This document shows positions 19,186-27,595 of a stretch of DNA of 64,000 nucleotides, piece after piece. Each line of letters begins with the position of its first letter. Position 1 is the stretch's first letter. The DNA lies in the NCBI RefSeq assembly GCF_026015985.1, contig NZ_CP110389.1, positions 3,690,001 to 3,754,000 of the forward strand. Reading direction: 5' to 3'. The notes under the pieces were generated by a model. The model did no database searches and was not told where the DNA came from. It saw nothing but the letters and a program-made list of their open reading frames with translations. The stretch is from Rhodopseudomonas sp. P2A-2r (GTDB lineage: Bacteria; Pseudomonadota; Alphaproteobacteria; Rhizobiales; Xanthobacteraceae). The translations under genes and the position numbers were made by a program.

Positions 19186-19907
19186 CGCCCCAGATAGACG
19201 TCGATGACGCGTTCGTCGGCGCGCGCATGGGCCATCGATCCCTCGAACAGCGTGCGGCCCTCGTGCAGCACGGTGACTCGGTCGGCGACCTTTTCGACGA
19301 ATTCCATGTCGTGCTCGACGATGACGATCGCCCGGTCGGCACGCTTCAGACTGCGGACGAGCGCCACGGTGCGCTCGGTCTCGTCGTCGGTGAGGCCGGC
19401 CACGGGCTCGTCGAGCATCAGCACCTTGGGGTTCGACGCCAGCACCATGCCGATCTCCAGCCACTGCTTCTGGCCGTGGCCCAGTTCCGCCGCGGAACGC
19501 TGCGCGAGGTCGCGCAGGCCGATGGCTTCGAGTACCTCGTCGATGCGCGTCGCCAGTTCGCCGGGCGAGAGCGAACGCCGTACTCCGCCCTGCGCGCCGA
19601 TGGCGATGTGCTGGTGTACGTTGAGGCCCTCGAAGACGCTCGGCTTCTGGAACTTTCGCCGGATGCCGGCCCGAGCGATGTCCGATTCGCTGCTGCGCGT
19701 GACGTCCGTGGTGTCGTCGAAGATCACCCGCCCGCGCTTCGGGTGAGCAATGCCGGAGACCACATCCAGCAGCGTCGTCTTACCAGCGCCGTTGGGGCCG
19801 ATCACGGCGCGCACCTCGCCGAAATCCACCGCCAGCGACAGCGCGTCGATGGCGCGGAAGCTGCCGAATTCCACGGTGATGTTGTCGACCAGCAACGCCA
19901 CCGCCAT
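19182..19907 (-). CDS. urtD: urea/amide ABC transporter ATP-binding subunit UrtD
   Basis: 241 residues from the ATG at 19907, which overlaps the urtC stop by one base (TGATG). A LivG/UrtD-type ATPase with Walker A GPNGAGKTT, the variant signature LGHGQKQWLEIGM that is characteristic of UrtD, and Walker B VLMLDEPVAGLTDDE. It forms a heterodimer with UrtE under the UrtB/UrtC channel. Confidence 0.91.
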   Translation of the reverse strand: MAVALLVDNITVEFGSFRAIDALSLAVDFGEVRAVIGPNGAGKTTLLDVVSGIAHPKRGRVIFDDTTDVTRSSESDIARAGIRRKFQKPSVFEGLNVHQHIAIGAQGGVRRSLSPGELATRIDEVLEAIGLRDLAQRSAAELGHGQKQWLEIGMVLASNPKVLMLDEPVAGLTDDETERTVALVRSLKRADRAIVIVEHDMEFVEKVADRVTVLHEGRTLFEGSMAHARADERVIDVYLGR

Positions 19908-21001
19908 CACGGCAACTCCGGCGCTTCGGCGGCGATGCGCTTGACGCCCATCGGACGCACCAGCTTCATCTTCGCGAGGTCGATCAGCCCGTTGGGAAAT
20001 ACCAGCACGATCATCACGATCAGGCCCGACAGGATGAACGGCCAAAGCTCCGGCGCCGCCGCCGACAGCCAGAACTTGATCGCATTGACGAGCACCGCGC
20101 CGATCACGGCGCCGATCAGATTGCCGCGCCCGCCGATTGCCACCCAGACCGCGATCTCCAGCGACAGTTCAGGCGACAGTAGACGCGGGTTGATGATGCC
20201 GACCTGCGGCACGTAGAGCATGCCGGCTACCGCCGCAATCACCGCCGACAGGCACCACACCGCGAGCTTCAGCCGCAGCGTATCGTAGCCCAGCGTGCGC
20301 AGCCGCACCTCATCGTCCCCCGCCGCGACGATCATCACCCCAAAGCGGCTCGCCAACAGCTGGCGGCACCCGAGCAGCGTCAGGCCGAGCACCACAACCG
20401 AGAGCGCGGCCATGGCGATCACGACGCCCGGAGCGCCGACCGGCCAGCCGAACGCGACCGTGAAACCCGTCATGCCGTTATTGCCGCCGAAGCCGGTATC
20501 GTTGCGATACATCAGCAGCATCGCAACGTAGACCAGCGCCTGCGTGATGATCGCGAAATAGACGCCACCGACCCGCGAGCGAAACGACACGTAACCGAAC
20601 ACGCCGGAGACCAGCAGCGTGACGACGGCGGCCACCAGCAGCGCGTAAGGGAAGAAGCCGAAGCCGGCCCAGTAAAACGGCAGATCGGTCCAGCCCATGA
20701 ACTGCATGAAGTCCGGCGCCCTCCCCGTCACCTCGTAGGAGTGCTTCAGCAGATACATCGCCACGACATAGCCGCCGATACCGAAGAACAGGCCGTGGCC
20801 GAGCGACAGGATGCCGAGGTAGCCCCAGATCAGATCGAGCGAGATCGCGAGCACCGCGAACGCCGCCAGCTGACCGACGGCATTGGCGAGATAGGGTGAC
20901 AGCCCGGCAGACGTGAAGGCCGACCCCGCCAGCAGCACGGCAACCGCAAGCACGATCAGCAGCAGACAGAGGAAGGGGCGATCCGACGCCAGCGGCTTCA
21001 T
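19907..21001 (-). CDS. urtC: urea/amide ABC transporter permease UrtC
   Basis: 364 residues from the ATG at 21001 (MKPLASDRPF), overlapping the urtB stop as ATGA. A LivM-type permease with about ten hydrophobic segments; LSLGHGLFFGIGGY is the conserved loop of the family. It forms the membrane channel with UrtB. A longer in-frame start exists but would run deep into urtB. Confidence 0.91.
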   Translation of the reverse strand: MKPLASDRPFLCLLLIVLAVAVLLAGSAFTSAGLSPYLANAVGQLAAFAVLAISLDLIWGYLGILSLGHGLFFGIGGYVVAMYLLKHSYEVTGRAPDFMQFMGWTDLPFYWAGFGFFPYALLVAAVVTLLVSGVFGYVSFRSRVGGVYFAIITQALVYVAMLLMYRNDTGFGGNNGMTGFTVAFGWPVGAPGVVIAMAALSVVVLGLTLLGCRQLLASRFGVMIVAAGDDEVRLRTLGYDTLRLKLAVWCLSAVIAAVAGMLYVPQVGIINPRLLSPELSLEIAVWVAIGGRGNLIGAVIGAVLVNAIKFWLSAAAPELWPFILSGLIVMIVLVFPNGLIDLAKMKLVRPMGVKRIAAEAPELP

Positions 21002-22611
21002 TTGCGCCGCCCCTTGATCGCGAACAGGCCGTCCGGGCGCCATTGCAGGAAGGTGATGATCATCAAGAGCACGATGACCTTGGCGGCCACCGCGCCCCAC
21101 AGCGGTTCGATCAGCACGTTGATCTGGCCGATGCCGAGCGCCGCCACAACGGTACCGATGATGGTGCCGACGCCGCCGAGCACGACGACCATGAAGCTGT
21201 CGATGATGAAGTTCTGCCCCATCTGCGGATTGACGCTGTAGATCGGTGCCAGCGCCAGGCCCGCCAGACCTGCGAGGCCTGAGCCCAGCCCGAAGGCCAG
21301 CCTGTCGATCCGCCGCACCGGAATGCCGATGCAGGCTGCCATGCTGCGGTTTTGGGTGACGGCGCGGATGTTGAGGCCGAGCGGCGTCAGCCGCATCAGC
21401 CCCCAGGTGATCGCCAGCGTCACGATCGCGAAAGCGATGGCGAACATCCTGTTCCAGGTGAAGATAAAATCGCCGATCACCGGCACGCCGCCGGTAACAT
21501 AGAACGGCGTCACGAAGTTGAGATTCTGGGTGCCGAACGTCACCCGCACCAGATTGATCAGGAACAGGCTGACAGCCCAGGTGGCCAGCAAGCTCATCAA
21601 CGGTCGCTTGTAGAGATGCCGTAGCAGGATCGCCTCCAGCGCAATGCCGATCCCGGCCGTCACGAGAAACGCGATCGGGATGGCGATGACCAGATACCAG
21701 TCGAGCAGCGCCGGCGCGGCGTGGCGCAGGCCTTCCTGCACCAGCCAGGTGACGTAGGCGCCGATCATGATCATCTCTCCCTGCGCGAGGTTGATGACGC
21801 CCATCAGGCCGAAGATCACGGCGAGTCCGATCGCCGCCATGAACAGGATGCTGGCAAAGCTCAATCCGTTGTAGAGCGCCGCCAGCACATCGCCGGTCAG
21901 GATGCCGCGATTGATCGTGGTAACGGCGGCATCGACGGCGCTCTTGAATTCCGGATTGGCGGCGTAAGCGGGATCGGCGGTCATCGGCCGGATCTGCGCC
22001 AGAGCCCGGCGATCCGGCGTCGCCGCGATACGCTTGAGCGCGCCGATCCGCTTGGCCGGATCGGTCGAATTCAGCGCGGCGGCCTGGGCGGTGGCCAGGA
22101 TCTGCGCTTTCAGCCCGGCATCGCTCTCCTCCTCGGCGGCGATCTCGAACAGGCGGTCCGGCAGGCCGTTGGTCTGCCGCTCGAGCGCGCGCAGCGCCGC
22201 GGCGCGTTGGCCGACATCCGTCGCTGTACGCAGTTGGAGCGTCGCGGCGGCGGTCTCGAACAGCGCCCGGTTTCGCAGGCTGAGAAAGGGCTGGCGGTCA
22301 CGCTCGCCGCCGGTGCGCGGCGCGCGCGTGACGGCATCCTGCGGTCCCTCGCCGGTGATAAGGACGGCACCGCCAGCATCGCAGGTCAGCTTGCGGTCGA
22401 TCATCGCGCGGGCCAGAGGCGCGGCCCATCTGCGATCGTCTGGCGAGCCGTCCTGCGCCAGCCCCGTCAAGGCACGGCCGGCCTCGCCCATCGCTGTCGT
22501 GTCGCCGCACAGCTTCGCGACCAGTTCGGCACGTGGCGCCTCCGCTGCGACCAGCGCGGACGGATTCCAGGCCGCGATCAGGATCGCGGCAATAGTCCAG
22601 CAGTTTCGCAT
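20998..22611 (-). CDS. urtB: urea/amide ABC transporter permease UrtB
   Basis: 537 residues from ATG 22611 (MRNCWTIAAI). About 230 N-terminal residues come before the LivH-type permease: a signal-like segment then an Ala-rich periplasmic domain with HEAT-like helices. That extension is typical of UrtB and separates it from LivH. The permease part begins at about residue 245 (NGLSFASILFMAAIGLAVIF) and includes NLAQGEMIMIGAY. It forms the channel with UrtC. Confidence 0.91.
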   Translation of the reverse strand: MRNCWTIAAILIAAWNPSALVAAEAPRAELVAKLCGDTTAMGEAGRALTGLAQDGSPDDRRWAAPLARAMIDRKLTCDAGGAVLITGEGPQDAVTRAPRTGGERDRQPFLSLRNRALFETAAATLQLRTATDVGQRAAALRALERQTNGLPDRLFEIAAEEESDAGLKAQILATAQAAALNSTDPAKRIGALKRIAATPDRRALAQIRPMTADPAYAANPEFKSAVDAAVTTINRGILTGDVLAALYNGLSFASILFMAAIGLAVIFGLMGVINLAQGEMIMIGAYVTWLVQEGLRHAAPALLDWYLVIAIPIAFLVTAGIGIALEAILLRHLYKRPLMSLLATWAVSLFLINLVRVTFGTQNLNFVTPFYVTGGVPVIGDFIFTWNRMFAIAFAIVTLAITWGLMRLTPLGLNIRAVTQNRSMAACIGIPVRRIDRLAFGLGSGLAGLAGLALAPIYSVNPQMGQNFIIDSFMVVVLGGVGTIIGTVVAALGIGQINVLIEPLWGAVAAKVIVLLMIITFLQWRPDGLFAIKGRRK

Positions 22612-22670
22612 CAAATCCACCAATGGCCGCCGGCCCGTTCGGCCCGGCGGCCGCCCCGCCCGATCGCCAC

Positions 22671-23913
22671 TCAGCTATACGGGCTGAACGGTACGGGTTT
22701 CGGCGCGTCCTTGGACTGCCAAAGGATGTCGAAACCCTGCTTCGCATTGACCGATCCGATGAAGACGCCGCGCGACACGTAGTTGTTCTCGGCGGTCATC
22801 GAGATCTTGTAGCCGGACGGGCAGTCGAAACTCAGGCCGGCGAACGCCTTCTGCACCTCGGGCACATCGAAAGAATTGGCCTTTGCCGCCGCCATTGCCC
22901 ACAGGTGAACCGAGATCATAGGCCGAAACCATCGGATCAATCACAACGTCGCCCTTGAACGGCACTTTCTTGGCGACAACGTAGTCCGCCCACTGCTTTA
23001 GGAAGGTTGTATTGGCGGCGCCCGGTGCGTTCTGCAGATAGGCCCAGCAATTCAGATGGCCGACCAAAGGCTCGGTGTTGAGGCCTTCGAGATCGGCCTC
23101 GACCATGTCGAGGCCGAGCACCGGGATGTCGGTCGCCTTGATGCCCTGGTTGGCGAATTCGCGCAGGAAGTCGGGGATCGACGATCCCACGACCGTCAGC
23201 ACGACGACCGGCTTGCCGCCGCCTTGATCGGCAAAGGCGCGGATCTGATTGACGAGGGTCTGGAAATTCGAGAAGCCGAACGGGACGTATTCTTCCTTCC
23301 AGGCGGTCTCTGGAATGCCCTTCGACTTCCAATAGCCTTTCAACTGCTTGTTGATGGTCCGCGGCCAGACATAGTCCGATCCGATCATGAAGAAGCGCTT
23401 GGCGCTGACGCCGTCCTCGCTCATCAGATAGTCGACGGCGGGAAGAACCGAGCTCGCCGGCGGCGAATTCACATAGACGACGTTCTTGGAGTTCTCGTCG
23501 CCTTCGAAATGCAGCGGATAAAACAGCAGCCCCTTGGACTGTTCGACCACAGGCAGCACAGATTTGCGCGACACCGAGGTCCAGCAGCCGAACAGTGCTG
23601 CGACTTTATCCTGCTCCAGCATCTGCTTGGCGACCTGCGCATAGATCGGCGCATCGGAGGCCGGATCGGACACGGCCACCTCGATGGTGCGGCCGTTGAC
23701 GCCGCCCTTGGCGTTGATTTCTTCGGCGGCCATCCGAACCACATGGTTCAGGCGTCCTTCGAGATTGGCCATGGTGCCAGAGGACGAAAACAGGCAACCG
23801 AGCTTGACCGTGCCGCCGGCGGCATGGCCGGGGCGAATGAGAGTGGGCGCGGCCAGTGCAGCCGTGACGGCCCCGGTCGCATGAAGGAACGAACGGCGAG
23901 ACAGCAAGCTCAT
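22671..23913 (-). CDS. urtA: urea/amide ABC transporter substrate-binding protein UrtA (single-base frameshift)
   Basis: Tat-type leader SRRSFLHATG then a LivK/UrtA-type binding protein of about 413 residues. Marks: GCLFSSSGTMA, a Cys in FGCWTSVSRK, and VLPVVEQ. Near 22914 the frame changes: up to VSAYD it runs in one frame, then SVHLWAMAAAKANSF to SPYS continues in another until the TGA at 22671. The span is 1243 bases, one more than a multiple of three, so one inserted base (likely 22914) restores a normal UrtA. First gene of urtABCDE plus amidase. Export by Tat is usual for UrtA. Confidence 0.88.
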
Positions 23914-24200
23914 GAATCTGACCCCTTATAGTCGTGCAAGGTGGCCGGAGTTCACGCCGTCATTGACGAACAGACAACGCCAAATATCATACAGCCCTGC
24001 TCAACGAGCAAGCAGCGACGCCCGTCTACCGACCTTGATGTCAATTTTGCCATTTTGGCGGGGCGGATCTGCTATAGCACGGTCGCAGATGCTTAATGAC
24101 GGCCGTGTTCGCCAACGAACGCAAAAGCTGGTGCATGGGACCGGCTCGCCAGACGACTAATCCGGTCAACGCATAATGTGGCAGATGAAAGTAGACGCCG

Positions 24201-24578
24201 ATGCGACACTCTCAGCACACTGACAGCGAGATTATTCACCTTCTCCATGAAGCCGAGACGGGCATTCCGATTGCCGAAATTTGCAGCACGGCGCACGTCT
24301 CACTGCGCACCTTCTATCGCTGGCGCAAGCGCTACGGCAGCCTGACGCCGGCGGCCTTGCTGCACATGAAGGAGCTGCAGCTCGAAAATCAGCGCCTCAA
24401 GGCGCTCGTCAGCCGACTTTCGGAACGCCGCAGCGACGGGACGGCGACAGCATCTCCCGTTCCCCGGCGGGCCGACTACGGATCCAGCGGGCAAAGGTCG
24501 GCATCCCCGTCAAACCTGCCGCCGCACGCACATGGAGCTTCCCTGGGGCGCTTCGCCTCGGTTCGCGGCATGCGCTGA
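24201..24578 (+). pseudogene. orphan IS3-family OrfA-like transposase fragment
   Basis: The first 75 residues form a helix-turn-helix (EICSTAHVSLRTFYRWRKRYG) followed by a coiled segment (LQLENQRLKALVSRL), the architecture of IS3-family OrfA proteins. After residue 75 the sequence becomes Ser/Ala/Arg-rich and non-family, and no OrfB integrase with DDE follows. It is an orphan, probably truncated copy at the edge of a relic-rich area, next to the start of the urt operon on the other strand. Confidence 0.6.
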
Positions 24579-24589
24579 ACGCTCCCGCG

Positions 24590-25050
24590 CATGATGGCGC
24601 TCTCGCTCCATGGGAACGAAATTGGCCGGTGCAACCCGCGGTGCGCAACCCCGCTCTGGCACAGGGCATCGGCGATCGCACCAGCCCCGCCGCAACCGAT
24701 GATCAGTGCCTGCCGTCCCTTCGCGTCAAAGCGGAGGCTTGCGGTGGCAATGAGGAAGCCAACCCCGTCGACGTTATCACCACTGAACGTCCCGTCGGGC
24801 ATGCGCCGGATGACATTGACGGCCTGGAGTCGACGGGCACGGTCGGCGAATTGATCGAGACGGCCGACATATGGCGCTTTTGAGGAAGCGTCACGCGCAA
24901 CTGTACGCATTTTTCCATCCTCTCAGCTTTCGCAGGAAGTCGGCGAATTGCTCCGGCGCGATGTCCGCCGGGATCATCACCGCATCGAGAGCGCGGTCGG
25001 CAAAACGCTGGCTGAATAGCGCAAGTCGCGGCGCGCGACATGAGCTTGGA
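24590..25050 (-). pseudogene. shikimate dehydrogenase (aroE) fragment, frameshifted
   Basis: Three minus-strand frames carry successive pieces of an AroE-like protein: DAVMIPADIAPEQFADFLRK and WKN from about 25010 to 24915, then VTLPQKRH near 24895, then RARRLQAVNVIRR, GDNVDGVGF and the Rossmann piece LIIGCGGAGAIADAL down to about 24640. At least two frame changes and the loss of both ends make it non-functional. Homologs reduce 3-dehydroshikimate. It abuts the orphan transposase gene, pointing to an old insertion or deletion. Confidence 0.6.
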
Positions 25051-25059
25051 TGTCATGCC

Positions 25060-25550
25060 TTATCAACTACGCAGCTTCATTGGACCGAACGGCGCGACAA
25101 GACCACTTTAAGGCGGCGCTGTCCGCGCGGAGCAGTCATCCGTGTGGATCGCGAAAAGAGCAGGAGCAAGAAGAGCGTCTTTCGACCATCAACTCTGAGT
25201 TGCCTTACATTGGAGATTGAGCGCATCTGCAATAGCTTCGCTTATTTAACAAGGATGGCCGAACCAAATAATACAATCATGACGGAAGAGGAATACTTCA
25301 GGTTTCGTTTGAAGGGCTGTCACGTCGTTTGCAAGGATTTACGTTTACGGAACAGTTCCCTTAGCCGGCTCATTCACCGCTTATCGAGTTTCGCAATGCA
25401 CTCGCCTCGGCGACTGACACTGCATCGCATCTTCATTCAGCCCAGCTGCCTGAACGAAAGGTGGCCACTCACCAAAATAGCGGAAAGCTCTCGCGCTCTG
25501 CCCCACATCGAGGATACCCCTATGCGGGAGACAATTGAGAGTGGGGCTAA
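25060..25550. other. gene-free stretch
   Basis: About 490 bases, less GC-rich than the flanks. Open frames cross it but their translations lack any domain, signal peptide or ribosome site I can support. I see no repeat or RNA gene here. Confidence 0.4.
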
Positions 25551-25556
25551 GAAGCC

Positions 25557-26042
25557 TCAGTGCTCGTTGACTGCAGCGCCGAGCTTGATCAGGCTCAGCG
25601 AGCGGTTCGCGGTCTCGCGCAGGCGGCAGTAGCTCGCGTCGCCCTTGTACATGCCGGGCTCGATTTTGTCGAAGACCACGCAGAAGCGATCACGCGACGC
25701 GGCGAAAGTTTTCTGCGAGTCCTTGACCGCCTTGATCACGTCGGCGAACCCGCCGGCCTCAACCTTCTTCAGCGCCTCATTGGTTTTCTGCGTCCAAATG
25801 GCGAGTTCGCGCGCCGCGCAGGCTCTCCATTTGGCGACGTCGTCATTCGTGCCCTCTGCCGCTTTGATGCAGGGGTCGGCGACGAGCCCGACGCACGCGC
25901 CGCCGAAACCGCCGGTCTCCTCCGCGGTCTTCAGGCAGGTATCGATCACTGCAGCGTCGGCTGGCCCGGTGCCTTGGGCGAAAGCCATCGATGCGAGCGG
26001 GAGGCCTGCGGCGAGCAACGCGGCGGCAAGTTTGAGCTTCAT
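25557..26042 (-). CDS. secreted LprI-like protein (DUF1311)
   Basis: 161 residues with a clear signal peptide (MKLKLAAALLAAGLPLASMAFA, cleavage near residue 22). The mature part has four or more Cys (CLKTA, ACVGL, DPCIKAA, RACAARE, RFC, YCRLRE) and the DUF1311 pattern around WRACAARELAIW. LprI proteins in mycobacteria inhibit lysozyme; in most bacteria the role is unknown. Located in the periplasm. Stands alone, with relic DNA on both sides. Confidence 0.75.
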   Translation of the reverse strand: MKLKLAAALLAAGLPLASMAFAQGTGPADAAVIDTCLKTAEETGGFGGACVGLVADPCIKAAEGTNDDVAKWRACAARELAIWTQKTNEALKKVEAGGFADVIKAVKDSQKTFAASRDRFCVVFDKIEPGMYKGDASYCRLRETANRSLSLIKLGAAVNEH

Positions 26043-26521
26043 TGGAGATCTCCGTTCGGTGCGTCGAAAATATGGAACGCAATGACACCGCGAGCAATGA
26101 AGCTCAGCGAGACGATCGACCGTCGGGTGTGGCGGAAGGCCCGGACGGCGAGTGGGAAGAGGAGAGGTGAGGATATGCGGCTTCGGCTACGCCCTCTTTA
26201 CTCAATATCTTTGAATCCGCCTTGACCTGAATTGTGAGATTTCGACCAATAGGTGATCCATGCAGCCTTGGTCATCGAAGGCCCTGCGTAGGTTCACCTG
26301 AAAACGGATTTGTTGGCGCTCTCGCCCAGGCTTTGTCGGCTTCGCTTCCGGTGCCGTTGTCGCCGCAAGCCCGGCTTCGGTGCTGCACCTGTTGCGTTGA
26401 GGACGCTACGCTGACGTACAATGACGGCACACTGGTTTTAGGCACGCACCGGCTACGTCGCTGACAAAACTATGAGACTTAGAAGTTGAACAAGATCGCC
26501 ACTAAGACCGACTGAAGTGGC
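26043..26521. other. gene-free stretch
   Basis: About 480 bases between the lprI-like gene and a small membrane protein gene. Divergent promoters are expected, but no convincing boxes or coding frame are seen. Confidence 0.4.
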
Positions 26522-26869
26522 ATGAAACGAATTGTGATTTTTTCGGCACTCTTCCCGCCTCTCGCGCTGGTCGTGTTCACTGCGCCTGATGGGTTTAAGA
26601 ATCTTCTCAATTGGTTGGTTGAGGCCTACGCGATCGCGATTATCCCGGCCTTGCTGCTGGCTTGGGTCGATTGGGCGCTTTCCGCCAAGCCACTCCGAGT
26701 TATGGGAACGGCGGTCACGGCAGCACTAGCTGCAGTGTTGATCGTGCGCTTCATGTCGGGAGGAACAGACGAGTTGTGGCCGGTCCTGATGGTTGGGCTT
26801 GTCGGAGGGATACCGGCCGCGGTGTGTTCGCGGCTATCCGGTGAACGATCGTCAAGCACGATCGTGTGA
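26522..26869 (+). CDS. small integral membrane protein, unknown function
   Basis: 115 residues with four hydrophobic segments (about residues 3-20, 32-50, 58-78 and 85-102) and a short charged tail. I recognise no domain for certain; similar short membrane proteins are common in Bradyrhizobium. The frame starts with MKRIVIFSALF, a normal membrane N-terminus. Isolated, with another small membrane-protein gene 66 bases downstream on the same strand. Confidence 0.55.
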   Translation: MKRIVIFSALFPPLALVVFTAPDGFKNLLNWLVEAYAIAIIPALLLAWVDWALSAKPLRVMGTAVTAALAAVLIVRFMSGGTDELWPVLMVGLVGGIPAAVCSRLSGERSSSTIV

Positions 26870-26935
26870 GCGAACTAGAGACACGTCGATGGCCAATCCC
26901 GTTGATAACTCTTCAGAGATTGATGAGCCGACTCC

Positions 26936-27220
26936 ATGCAGTTTTTCTTATATGAAATTGTCGCCCGCACTATTGCTGCTTACTTGTGTTTCGACACCTA
27001 TCGTACGATTCACCGAGGGCTTATCGATGGAAGATACGTGCCCTTTGAATCCGATGCGATGAACTGGATTCTAGATTCATTTAGGGACAAGGCCGCACTG
27101 ACTGTCCATCGCGACGCCACACCGATACGATTTTGGATATCCATGGGACTAGAACTACTGCTTCTCTTGGGCTGTCTCTATGTTGCTACGTTCGGCTGGC
27201 CGCAGACGGGCACCTCGTGA
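26936..27220 (+). CDS. small protein with N- and C-terminal hydrophobic segments, unknown
   Basis: 94 residues. A hydrophobic start (MQFFLYEIVARTIAAYLCFD) is followed by a polar middle with Trp and several Arg/Asp (GRYVPFESDAMNWILD), then a membrane helix (LELLLLLGCLYVATFGW). No family recognised. Follows the other small membrane protein and could be transcribed with it. Confidence 0.5.
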   Translation: MQFFLYEIVARTIAAYLCFDTYRTIHRGLIDGRYVPFESDAMNWILDSFRDKAALTVHRDATPIRFWISMGLELLLLLGCLYVATFGWPQTGTS

Positions 27221-27387
27221 CGGCCGCACCCTTTGCGCACATAACCAATAAGCGTGGCATGACGTTGCCTGCACACGACCGAAAGGTCAATTTGGCTGGC
27301 GAGGTTTTCGTCGCTCCTGAGCCAGGTTGCGAAGCTGCGTCCGATACGCTTCGGCCGCTTCGATCAACTGCAGAGAATCTATAAATA

Positions 27388-27594
27388 CTAAGCGCGCCGC
27401 GCCGTCGCGAGGTAAGGGTTGGAGTACAGCGTCAGCGACAGCGGCTTGCCGTCCTTGCTGCGGAAGCCGCCTGCGCCCTTCTTCCAGCCGGCATCGTCGA
27501 GCAGCTTCTCGGCCTTCTTCGGATCGTAGGCCAGCAGGGCGCTTTGATCGGTCGCGCCGCGAACGGCATCCAACCGAAAAAATCGACCGGCAGT
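27388..27594 (-). pseudogene. fragment of peptide ABC transporter substrate-binding protein
   Basis: A stretch of about 65 codons reads GATDQSALLAYDPKKAEKLL, then DDAGWKKG and GKPLSLTLYSNP, which is the domain-interface part of SBP_bac_5 (DppA/OppA) proteins. It lacks both the N-terminal two thirds and the C-terminus. It begins directly where the GGDEF-EAL gene ends, so the join is probably a recombination scar. Confidence 0.6.
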
Positions 27595-27595
27595 G

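Noticed and set aside
24871..25632. 253-codon plus-strand frame
   Set aside because: It crosses the aroE remnant and the end of the lprI-like gene in antisense and shows no domain, signal or ribosome site.
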